This document shows positions 1 through 6,835 of a stretch of 10,656 nucleotides of DNA, one piece after another; within the stretch, counting starts at the first letter, position 1, and each line of letters opens with the position of its first letter. The translations under genes were made by a program, and so were the position numbers. The notes under the pieces are model-generated. The model made no database searches and had not been told where the DNA came from. It saw nothing but the letters and a program-made list of their open reading frames with translations. Source of the DNA: M30B66 sp040882555. Its GTDB lineage: Bacteria > Bacteroidota > Bacteroidia > M30B66. The stretch covers positions 1 through 10,656 of the forward strand of contig JBBEBC010000160.1 of assembly GCA_040882555.1 (NCBI GenBank), written 5' to 3'.

Positions 1-1092
1 CATCAGGTAACTTTTAAGGTATGGGATAATAATGGGACTGGTGGTTTACCAAACACTGTTCTTGGCTCGGCAACTGTGCCACTCTCCTCAATTATTTCGG
101 ATATTAGTAATAATTTATACACAGAAGTAACTTTCAATACTCCTATTACCCTTTCGGGCGATTATTACTTAGGATACGATGTCGAACCTAATTCGGGTGT
201 GACAATTTCGGTTTATACAAACACCGATGGAGATGTTTCGGCAAATACGGCCTATGAACAGTTTGATGATAATAGTTGGCATGCATACACTGAAACTGCT
301 AGCTGGGATTTAACTGTTTCTCACATGATTCATCCTATACTTCAGCAGGTTCCGCCTGTAGCTTCTTTCTCAGTTTCGCCTGCAAATATTTGTGCTGGAG
401 GGGAAGTGGTTTTCAACTCTTCATCGGTTGGTGCTCAAACGTATGCTTGGACTTTTCCAGGAGGATCACCTGCAAATTCAAATGCACAAAATCCTTCAGT
501 AACTTATAATCAAGCAGGGAACTATGGTGCAACACTTATTGTAACGGGAGGGTGTAACAATGAGGCCGTAACTCAAACAACAAATAATGTTGTGAATGTT
601 ACTAATCCACCTGCAGCACCAACAGTTAACTTTAATGGCTCCCAATTGGTTGTTACAGGAGCTGTTGGAAGTATTCAGTGGTTCTTAAATGGTACTCCTA
701 TTAACGGAGCTTCTGGAACAACCTGGTCTCCATCTCAAGTTGGAACATACTCCGTATCGGCATCTCAAAACGGTTGCACAACTTATTCTAACGATTTCCT
801 TTTAGAAGCACTTTCTGTTGAATCAGTTATTGCTTCCCTGCCACTAGTGGTTTCTCCGAACCCAGTAAGTGACATACTAAGTATTGAGACTCAATTCTTG
901 ACAAAGCAGGAAAACATCCGTATTTACATGTACGATACAAGAGGAAAAGTCGTTTATATGGAAACTATTTCAGCCATCTCTCCAGGAACAAGAATATATA
1001 TTCCAGTGCAGGCTATTTCTGCTGGCATGTACCTTCTATCAGTTGAGTCTGAAATAGGTATTAGCAACACTAGAGTAGCCGTAGCACATTAA
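1..1092 (+). CDS. Secreted multidomain protein with PKD, Ig-like and T9SS C-terminal sorting domains (5' partial)
   Basis: The reading frame is open from base 1, so the true start lies outside the window; the GTG at 76 is only an internal valine codon. The visible 363 residues divide as follows. Residues 1-110 are a beta-sandwich-like module (GLPNTVLGSA, then FNTPITLSGDYYLGYD and a W/N-rich strand) of the kind often seen in Bacteroidota secreted proteins. Residues about 120-201 are a PKD domain (ASFSVSPANICAGG, YAWTFPGG, VTYNQAGNYGATLIV). Residues about 202-270 are an Ig-like repeat (IQWFLNGTPINGASGTTW, GTYSVSASQNGC). Residues about 279-363 are a type A T9SS sorting domain with the PNPVSDILSIE entry, the GKVVY strand and the GMYLLSVE exit. 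The family is exported through Sec and then the T9SS, which cleaves the sorting domain and anchors or releases the passenger. The catalytic or adhesive part, if any, lies upstream of the window, so the activity cannot be named. The next gene starts 7 bp downstream. Confidence 0.9.
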   Translation, partial: HQVTFKVWDNNGTGGLPNTVLGSATVPLSSIISDISNNLYTEVTFNTPITLSGDYYLGYDVEPNSGVTISVYTNTDGDVSANTAYEQFDDNSWHAYTETASWDLTVSHMIHPILQQVPPVASFSVSPANICAGGEVVFNSSSVGAQTYAWTFPGGSPANSNAQNPSVTYNQAGNYGATLIVTGGCNNEAVTQTTNNVVNVTNPPAAPTVNFNGSQLVVTGAVGSIQWFLNGTPINGASGTTWSPSQVGTYSVSASQNGCTTYSNDFLLEALSVESVIASLPLVVSPNPVSDILSIETQFLTKQENIRIYMYDTRGKVVYMETISAISPGTRIYIPVQAISAGMYLLSVESEIGISNTRVAVAH

Positions 1093-1099
1093 TACATAT

Positions 1100-2215
1100 A
1101 TGAATTTACATCCTTTCCGATCTTTCGTGGTTTATTTCCCGGATGTTCGGAAAGGTATTTTTTTATCACTCCTGTTTTTGCACTTTTCAAGTGCGGAACT
1201 ATTTTCTGCAGTTCCAGATACAGGATCAAGTAGCAGTTGGCAGGATGAATCATTTATCAGATCGTTCAGATCAAATCCTCATTTCACATTCGAATTTGCC
1301 AGAAGAAGACAGGTTTTAGATATTAGAAACTCTGAGCTTGACACCTTTCTCCTGAGGTTTGAGCCTAATACTAGAACCAACTTCATTGCTTCTTTCGATT
1401 ATAAATGGTTGAGTTTATCGCTGGGTCTTATATCTTTTCCTACTGTAAATGGAGCCAGGAAAGGAAACTCATCTCAATTTTCTCTAAGGGCTAATTTTAA
1501 TGGGAGAAGAGTTTGGAACTCGAATTTCATTCAACTTTACAGAGGGTTCTTTTTAACGAATCCTTTATCTGTTGATCCCGATTGGAATCCCCAAATTGAT
1601 CAATACCCTCAGCGCAGCGATGTGCATACCACTACCTGGTTTAGTAATTTCTACTATTGCTTTAAACCAGAACGCTTTTCATACAGAGCAGCAATATGGC
1701 AGCTCGATAGACAAGAGAAAAGTGCAGGTAGTTTTCTAGCTGGCGCTTCGATTAGATATTATGGATTGAATAGCGATTCGGCCTATACTTTAATTCCGGA
1801 GAATGCATTTTCTTTATTTAATGCAGATGAACTAATTGTTGCGCAGCGAGTAAGTAACTTGGGCTTCAATATTGGGTATGTGCATACCTTTGTTTACAAT
1901 AAAAGCTGGTTTTTGACACTTTATTTTGTGCCGGGACTGTCATTGCAGAATAGTGTTTATCAAGCTCAAAATCAGCAAATTGTAAGAGAGCCGACCCGGT
2001 TTGTTGGGATGTCGGAATTTAGGATAATCACAGGATATAATGGTGATAAGTGGTTTGCAGGCTTAAGTTCCTATTCTATCTCCTTTTCTGGAAATGATAG
2101 ACAAGGAATCTGGATAGATAATAGCTACAATTGGTTTAGAATGTTTGCTGGGTTTAGAATAAATGGTCCTAGTTCTAACCGAAAATCAAAATTGTTAGAA
2201 AGAATAGGTCTTTGA
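1100..2215 (+). CDS. DUF4421 family protein, putative envelope/outer-membrane beta-strand protein
   Basis: This 371-residue protein matches what I know of the Bacteroidota DUF4421 family, whose function is unknown. The matching hallmarks are FEPNTRTNFIASFDYKWLSL (residues 87-106), the block around FNGRR..NFIQLYRGFFL (133-152), and the segment FSYRAAIWQLDRQEKSAGSF (193-212) followed by alternating strands to the end. A hydrophobic stretch at residues 20-33 after R18-K19 looks like a Sec signal with an unusually long n-region; cleavage could follow SSA at 32. Many alternating aromatic/polar strands and no internal hydrophobic helix suggest a beta-barrel or periplasmic beta protein, which is inference. 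The ATG at 1100 is used because no other in-frame ATG precedes the conserved region. It lies 7 bp after the stop of the T9SS gene with no room for a promoter, so co-transcription is likely. There is no Shine-Dalgarno sequence. It converges on the purF-like gene with a 44-bp gap. Confidence 0.82.
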   Translation: MNLHPFRSFVVYFPDVRKGIFLSLLFLHFSSAELFSAVPDTGSSSSWQDESFIRSFRSNPHFTFEFARRRQVLDIRNSELDTFLLRFEPNTRTNFIASFDYKWLSLSLGLISFPTVNGARKGNSSQFSLRANFNGRRVWNSNFIQLYRGFFLTNPLSVDPDWNPQIDQYPQRSDVHTTTWFSNFYYCFKPERFSYRAAIWQLDRQEKSAGSFLAGASIRYYGLNSDSAYTLIPENAFSLFNADELIVAQRVSNLGFNIGYVHTFVYNKSWFLTLYFVPGLSLQNSVYQAQNQQIVREPTRFVGMSEFRIITGYNGDKWFAGLSSYSISFSGNDRQGIWIDNSYNWFRMFAGFRINGPSSNRKSKLLERIGL

Positions 2216-2259
2216 TTAAGGTGCTTGTTTTCTGTCCTTTAACCTTAGCAATACCTTTC

Positions 2260-4161
2260 TTAATAAGCTCTTTCGTTAACTTTATTAAAGTAATTGATAT
2301 AAGCCCTGTTTACTACTTTGGTTCCACCTTGGGTGGGATAATTACCTGAAAAATACCAATCACCTGTATGGCCAGGACAAGCTTCATGTAAGTCTTCTAG
2401 CTTTTGAAAGACCACTTCAACCTTCGCTTCTATTTCTTTAGGAGTTACAAGCTGAGCTATTTTAGCTGATATTTCTTCATAGGTAAATGGCTCATATACT
2501 TTCTTTACCACGTTCACCATTTGCTCTTTTGGAAGTTTTTCCTGAGCAAGACATTCATCATACACCTGCTGAAGAATAAAGGTAGAATCATTTTCTTCAT
2601 GAAGAGCAATGGCTGCTTGGAATGCTATGAAATCTCCAAGTTTCGCCATGTCTATTCCATAACAATCTGGATATCTAATTTGAGGTGCAGAGGAGACAAC
2701 CACAATTTTCTTTGGTTTCAATCTGTCTAATATTCTTAAAATGCTCTGCTTCAAAGTGGTTCCTCTAACAATTGAATCGTCAATTATAACAAGAGAATCC
2801 TCGTTTGCCCTAACTACGCCATAAGTAACATCATAAACATGCGCTACCATTTCGTCTCGATGCAAATCGTCAGCAATAAATGTCCTTAGTTTGGCATCTT
2901 TAATAGCAAGCTTTTCAGTCCTCACTTTAAGTTCAAGAATGTCTTTTAATCTTGAATCAGAAAGTTCTCCATTTAACTGAAGGATGCGTTTCTTTTTTTC
3001 TCCGTTAAGCCATTCATTTATTCCTTCGTGCATACCATAATATGCGGTTTCAGCTGTATTGGGAATATATGAAAACACCGTATTTTCAATATCGTAATTG
3101 ATATTTTTCAATACTTGAGCGCTTACTCTTTTTCCTAATTCCTTTCTCTCTTTGTAAATATCTGCATCACTTCCTCTTGAAAAATAAATCCTTTCAAATG
3201 AACAAGATGTTCTTGGTTTGGGACTTCTAATTTCGCTGAAAGAAATGTCACCTGTTCTTTTGATAATCATGGCATTTCCCGGAGGAAGTTCTTGTACCTG
3301 ATGAATACCAATGTTAAATGCTGTTTGGAGCACAGGGCGTTCTGAGGTTACCGCAATTATCTCATCATCATGATAAAAGAAGCATGGTCTAATACCATTA
3401 GGATCTCTCATAATAAATGCATCTCCGTGGCCCATCATACCAGTTATAACATAGCCTCCGTCAAAACGCTTTGAAGCGCTTTTTAAAATTTCGGCGATAT
3501 CTAAATCTCTCGCAATTAATTCGGAAATATCCATATTAGAATATCCAAGTTGCTTGAAATGCGAGAATAGACGCTCATTCTCCATATCCAAAAAATGTCC
3601 TATTTTTTCAAGCACGGTAACAGTGTCAGCTATTTCTTTTGGGTGTTGACCTAGATCAAGCAATTGCTGAAACTGCTCATCAACATTTGTTAGATTGAAA
3701 TTTCCGGCAACAACTAAATTTCTTGATTTCCAATTGTTTTGTCTTAGAAAAGGATGGCAGCTTTCAATGTTATTTTTTCCGAAAGTACCATACCTAAGGT
3801 GCCCCATGAGAAGCTCACCAATAAAAGGAACATGTTCTTTTAGGTAAGCCGAATCATTTATTTTATGGGGATTATCGTGCTTTATTTCTTCGAAATAACC
3901 ATTAATTTTTTCAACGATATCTCTTAATGGTTGTGCTCCATTTGATCTGAATCTACCGATGTATCGATGTCCTGGGGGCATATCCAATTTAACGCAAGCT
4001 ATTCCAGCTCCATCTTGACCTCGATTATGCTGTTTCTCCATCAGGAGATTTAGTTTGTTGAGGGCATATCTTGCAGAACCGTATTTCTCGCGGTAATAAT
4101 CTAAAGGTTTGAGCAGGCGAATGAGTACAATACCGCACTCATGTTTAATAAAATCGCTCAT
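2260..4161 (-). CDS. Amidophosphoribosyltransferase-like protein (long PurF-family form, class II glutamine amidotransferase + PRTase)
   Basis: The 633 residues have the PurF two-domain order. The N-terminal Ntn glutaminase domain begins MSDFIKHECGIV, so C9 would become the N-terminal nucleophile after removal of an eight-residue propeptide. Further glutaminase motifs are RGQDGAGI (47-54), GHLRYGTFG (120-128), GNFNLTN (153-159) and DPNGIRP (253-259). The phosphoribosyltransferase domain carries CSFERIYFSRGSD (320-332), the PRPP loop VIIDDSIVRGTT (458-469) and IRYPDCYGIDM (495-505). Canonical PurF makes 5-phosphoribosylamine from PRPP and glutamine in the first step of purine synthesis, in the cytoplasm. 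This protein is over 100 residues longer than typical bacterial PurF (about 470-500). It has an insertion after ECGIV, a divergent stretch at 365-425 in place of the usual acceptor loop, and a C-terminal extension after 540. Bacteroidota often carry such a long form besides canonical PurF, so its role as the main purine enzyme is not certain. The ATG at 4161 puts ECGIV at the expected position. No other purine gene is adjacent. Confidence 0.88.
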   Translation of the reverse strand: MSDFIKHECGIVLIRLLKPLDYYREKYGSARYALNKLNLLMEKQHNRGQDGAGIACVKLDMPPGHRYIGRFRSNGAQPLRDIVEKINGYFEEIKHDNPHKINDSAYLKEHVPFIGELLMGHLRYGTFGKNNIESCHPFLRQNNWKSRNLVVAGNFNLTNVDEQFQQLLDLGQHPKEIADTVTVLEKIGHFLDMENERLFSHFKQLGYSNMDISELIARDLDIAEILKSASKRFDGGYVITGMMGHGDAFIMRDPNGIRPCFFYHDDEIIAVTSERPVLQTAFNIGIHQVQELPPGNAMIIKRTGDISFSEIRSPKPRTSCSFERIYFSRGSDADIYKERKELGKRVSAQVLKNINYDIENTVFSYIPNTAETAYYGMHEGINEWLNGEKKKRILQLNGELSDSRLKDILELKVRTEKLAIKDAKLRTFIADDLHRDEMVAHVYDVTYGVVRANEDSLVIIDDSIVRGTTLKQSILRILDRLKPKKIVVVSSAPQIRYPDCYGIDMAKLGDFIAFQAAIALHEENDSTFILQQVYDECLAQEKLPKEQMVNVVKKVYEPFTYEEISAKIAQLVTPKEIEAKVEVVFQKLEDLHEACPGHTGDWYFSGNYPTQGGTKVVNRAYINYFNKVNERAY

Positions 4162-4196
4162 TGAAAGGGTTGATTATTTATGGATAATTCCTGAAG

Positions 4197-4204
4197 CAAA
4201 GTTA
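4197..4204 (-). promoter_or_regulatory. Candidate promoter -7 box for the purF-like gene
   Basis: Read on the minus strand the bases are TAACTTTG, a perfect match to the Bacteroidota -7 consensus TAnnTTTG. It sits 35 bp upstream of the ATG at 4161, which would give a leader of roughly 30 nt. The -33 element is poor: a TTTA at 4230-4227 (22-nt spacing) is the best I see, and a TTG at 4233-4231 is too far away. It would give the purF-like gene its own transcript, separate from the ligase gene upstream. Confidence 0.4.
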
Positions 4205-4302
4205 ATTAAAAGTAAGGAGAAGGCTCTAAACAATAATTGCTTTTGATTAGCTAATATGAGAGAATTGGCATTTTAAAATGCTTTAATGGAATAGGGTAGA
4301 GC

Positions 4303-5886
4303 TTATTTTTCGAGCAATGCAATTAGGTTGGCAAGATGATCAGCTTCAGCCGCTGGTTTGTCTTTGCGCCATCTTATGATTCTAGGAAATCTAAGTGCTA
4401 TTCCAGATTTATGTCGACTGCTATATTGAATATTTTCAAAACCAATTTCAAAAACAAGCTCAGCTTTTACACTTCTTACCGGTCCAAATTTATCCACAGT
4501 ATTTGCTTTTACGAACGCATCAACCTCTCTTATTTCATCATCTGTTAAACCGCTGTATGCTTTTGCTACAGGCACAAGCAAGTCGTCTTTCCATACGGCA
4601 AGAGTGTAGTCTGTAAACAAGTTTGCTCTTCGTCCGTGACCCGGCATGGCATAAATCATAACAGCATCAATTGTCATTGGATCAACTTTCCATTTCCACC
4701 AGTCGCCTCGTTTTCTGCCAACTTTATATTCTGAGTTTACATGTTTTAGCATCAGTCCTTCTGCGTCATTTTCTCTTGAAAACTGCCTTGTTTTTGCAAG
4801 GTCTTCCCAGGTTTGAAAAGATATAGAGTCTGAGAATTTGATTATTTCTGAAGGATGTTGTTCTACTATTTTCTTTAGCAGCTCTCTTCTTTCAATCAAT
4901 GGTTTTTGTCTTAAATCTTCACCTTGATATTCCAATAGATCGTAAGCAATAAATCCTGCCGGTGAGTCATTCAGTATTTTTTTGCCTGGTTTCTTCCTTC
5001 CTATTCTTGTTTGCAGGTGTTGGAATGATAAAATTTTCCCTTCCTTGAGAATTACTATTTCACCATCAATCACAGTTCCGTCGGGAAGTGAATCTCCGAT
5101 CTTAGTAAATTCTGGAAATCTATCTGTGATTAATTCTTCACCTCTCGACCATAAATAGTATTCACCACCTCTGCTAATGAATTGTCCTCTAATGCCATCC
5201 CACTTCCATTCGGCTAACCATTCTGAGGCGCCGCCTAATGATTCAACTTCGTCCTGAAGAGGGTAGGCAAGGCAAAAAGGGTAGGGTTTAGAAAGATCTT
5301 CATTATCTGATTCTTCGATAATTAATTTTTGCCATGTAATGGAGTTTGCATCCCAGCTACCCATTAAACGATGAGCAATTTGAGCAGAGTCGATTCCTGT
5401 ATATTGAGAAATTGCTTTCTCCACAGTTTTCTGTGAGACACCAACTCGGAAGCCTCCCGTAATTAGCTTGTTAAAGACAAAACGCTGATCTGAATTCATC
5501 TGTAGCCATGCAGACGTGATTGTTGTTTTCTTTAGCTCCTCATCTGCTGTTTTGAGATTAGCGAGTACTTCCATCCATTCGTAAAGAGGGCGGGACTTTG
5601 ACTCACTTTGTTGGTCAACAAGCAAGGCAATCGTTTCAGCTAAATCGCCAACAGTATGATATGATTCTTCAAATAGCCAATCTGGAATTTCTGCTAATTC
5701 GGCAGCCCAGATTCTTAATAGAGAGGTATTGACTGTTCTTTTTGGCCTTCGGCCGGATAGCAGTGCGAGGGCCCAAAGCTTATCCTTTTCAATGGCTGAA
5801 CTAAAATATTCTTGTAATTCTTTAACCTTCTCATTAGAAGATTGAGTCTGGTCTAGTTTTCTGTAAAGTGCAACAAACTGATTCAT
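4303..5886 (-). CDS. ATP-dependent DNA ligase (bacterial repair-associated family)
   Basis: The enzyme seals DNA nicks through an enzyme-AMP intermediate, using ATP. All nucleotidyltransferase motifs are visible in its 527 residues: motif I EWKWDGIR (226-233) with K228 as the adenylated lysine, motif Ia LWSRGEE (245-251), motif III VIDGEIV (272-278), motif IIIa FIAYDLL (312-318), motif IV EGLMLKH (376-382), motif V WWKWKVDPM (396-404) and motif VI RFPRIIRWRKDK (499-510). Residues 1-200 are the alpha-helical N-terminal DNA-binding domain, and about 405-527 the OB-fold domain. The length is normal for the family, about 530. In many bacteria this ligase is encoded with an Lhr-type helicase, a metallo-beta-lactamase-fold exonuclease and the phosphoesterase PdeM. 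None of these flanks it here: an sdh terminator lies upstream and the purF-like gene downstream. It probably acts in accessory DNA repair, because replication in this phylum uses the NAD-dependent LigA. The start at 5886 has no Shine-Dalgarno sequence, and I found no TAnnTTTG box upstream. Confidence 0.93.
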   Translation of the reverse strand: MNQFVALYRKLDQTQSSNEKVKELQEYFSSAIEKDKLWALALLSGRRPKRTVNTSLLRIWAAELAEIPDWLFEESYHTVGDLAETIALLVDQQSESKSRPLYEWMEVLANLKTADEELKKTTITSAWLQMNSDQRFVFNKLITGGFRVGVSQKTVEKAISQYTGIDSAQIAHRLMGSWDANSITWQKLIIEESDNEDLSKPYPFCLAYPLQDEVESLGGASEWLAEWKWDGIRGQFISRGGEYYLWSRGEELITDRFPEFTKIGDSLPDGTVIDGEIVILKEGKILSFQHLQTRIGRKKPGKKILNDSPAGFIAYDLLEYQGEDLRQKPLIERRELLKKIVEQHPSEIIKFSDSISFQTWEDLAKTRQFSRENDAEGLMLKHVNSEYKVGRKRGDWWKWKVDPMTIDAVMIYAMPGHGRRANLFTDYTLAVWKDDLLVPVAKAYSGLTDDEIREVDAFVKANTVDKFGPVRSVKAELVFEIGFENIQYSSRHKSGIALRFPRIIRWRKDKPAAEADHLANLIALLEK

Positions 5887-6010
5887 TTCAATAACGAATT
5901 TAACATATTGAGACCAGTAGCTATCTTAAATAGTTGAGGTGTAAAAAGATTGATTAAGTATGTATGATACAGAATATCAACTTGTTTGTTTAGTTATGAA
6001 ATCATGTGTA

Positions 6011-6049
6011 TTAAATAAAAAAGGGGCTTTTGGCCCCTTTTTTATTTAA
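6011..6049 (-). terminator. Rho-independent terminator of the sdhCAB operon (symmetric, potentially bidirectional)
   Basis: A perfect 17-bp inverted repeat (6011-6027 with 6033-6049) encloses a 5-nt loop. The stem core is GGGGC/GCCCC flanked by A6 on one side and T6 on the other, so a U-run follows the GC core in either direction. It lies 17 bp after the sdhB stop codon and 124 bp upstream of the ligase start, so it should end sdhCAB transcription and insulate the ligase gene. Confidence 0.92.
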
Positions 6050-6066
6050 TGTTTTAAGCGCAAAAA

Positions 6067-6813
6067 TTAGTCAGTCACGTTAGCAACAAGGAAATCTCTA
6101 TTCATTCTTGCAATGTTTTCAAGACTAATTTCTTTAGGACATTCTACTTCGCATGCACCCGTATTTGTGCAATTACCAAATCCTTCAGCATCCATAGTTT
6201 CTACCATGCTTTTAACACGACGATTACGTTCTGGCTGACCTTGAGGTAAAAGTGCCAATTGAGAAACTTTTGCTGCCACGAAAAGCATCGCAGAGGCATT
6301 TTTGCAAGTAGCAACACAAGCACCACAGCCTATGCAAGCTGCAGCATCAAAAGCTTTATCAGCATCACCCTTTGGGATTGGAATAGAGTTAGCATCTACA
6401 GCATTTCCTGTGTTAACAGAAACGAAACCTCCAGATTGAATAATCCTGTCGAATGCAGAACGATCAACCATTAAGTCTTTGATAAGCGGGAAAGCTGTTG
6501 CTCTCCATGGTTCTACCATGATAGTATCACCATCTTTAAAACTTCTCATGTGAAGCTGACAGGTAGTAGTGGCTGTGTTTGGTCCATGAGCTCTTCCGTT
6601 AATATACATTGAGCACATACCACAAATACCTTCGCGGCAATCGTGATCAAAGGCAATAGGCTCATCTTCTCCTTTTCGCACTAGCTCCTCATTAAGAACA
6701 TCAAAGACCTCAAGAAATGACATATCTTCCGATACATCGTTCATTGGATAGGTTCTGAATTCGCCTTTTGACTCATTATTTTTCTGACGCCAAACTTTTA
6801 GTGTGACTTTCAT
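6067..6813 (-). CDS. sdhB: Succinate dehydrogenase/fumarate reductase iron-sulfur subunit
   Basis: This is the electron-transfer subunit that passes electrons between the flavin of SdhA and the heme/quinone sites of SdhC, on the cytoplasmic face of the inner membrane. All cluster ligands are present in its 248 residues. The [2Fe-2S] set is C59, C64 and C67 in CREGICGMC plus C85. The [4Fe-4S] set is C160, C163 and C166 in CIGCGACVATC. The [3Fe-4S] set uses C215 (CTNTGAC), C221 and C225 (CEVECPKE) in the usual interleaved ferredoxin pattern with C170. The length is normal. It is the last gene of the operon, 22 bp after sdhA and followed by a strong terminator. The ATG at 6813 gives the standard N-terminus. 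Sequence alone does not decide between succinate oxidation and fumarate reduction. Confidence 0.95.
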   Translation of the reverse strand: MKVTLKVWRQKNNESKGEFRTYPMNDVSEDMSFLEVFDVLNEELVRKGEDEPIAFDHDCREGICGMCSMYINGRAHGPNTATTTCQLHMRSFKDGDTIMVEPWRATAFPLIKDLMVDRSAFDRIIQSGGFVSVNTGNAVDANSIPIPKGDADKAFDAAACIGCGACVATCKNASAMLFVAAKVSQLALLPQGQPERNRRVKSMVETMDAEGFGNCTNTGACEVECPKEISLENIARMNRDFLVANVTD

Positions 6814-6835
6814 ATTCTAAATTTTTTCGTTTGAA

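Noticed and set aside
76..1092. GTG at 76 as the real start of the T9SS protein gene
   Set aside because: The frame is open back to base 1 and the upstream residues continue the same beta-sandwich module, so the gene is truncated by the window edge.
2216..2259. Possible bidirectional terminator between the convergent DUF4421 and purF-like genes (TAAGGT 2217-2222 with ACCTTA 2242-2247)
   Set aside because: Only 6 bp of AT-rich stem with a 19-nt loop and no proper U-tail; too weak to call.
4268..4281. Perfect 14-nt palindrome GCATTTTAAAATGC just after the ligase gene
   Set aside because: AT-rich, with no GC core and no T-run on the minus strand, so it is a poor terminator. A regulatory role cannot be supported from one copy.
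4336..4616. Two short overlapping plus-strand ORFs opposite the 3' end of the ligase gene
   Set aside because: They lie antisense to the conserved C-terminal ligase domain, overlap each other in different frames and show no protein-like composition or signals.
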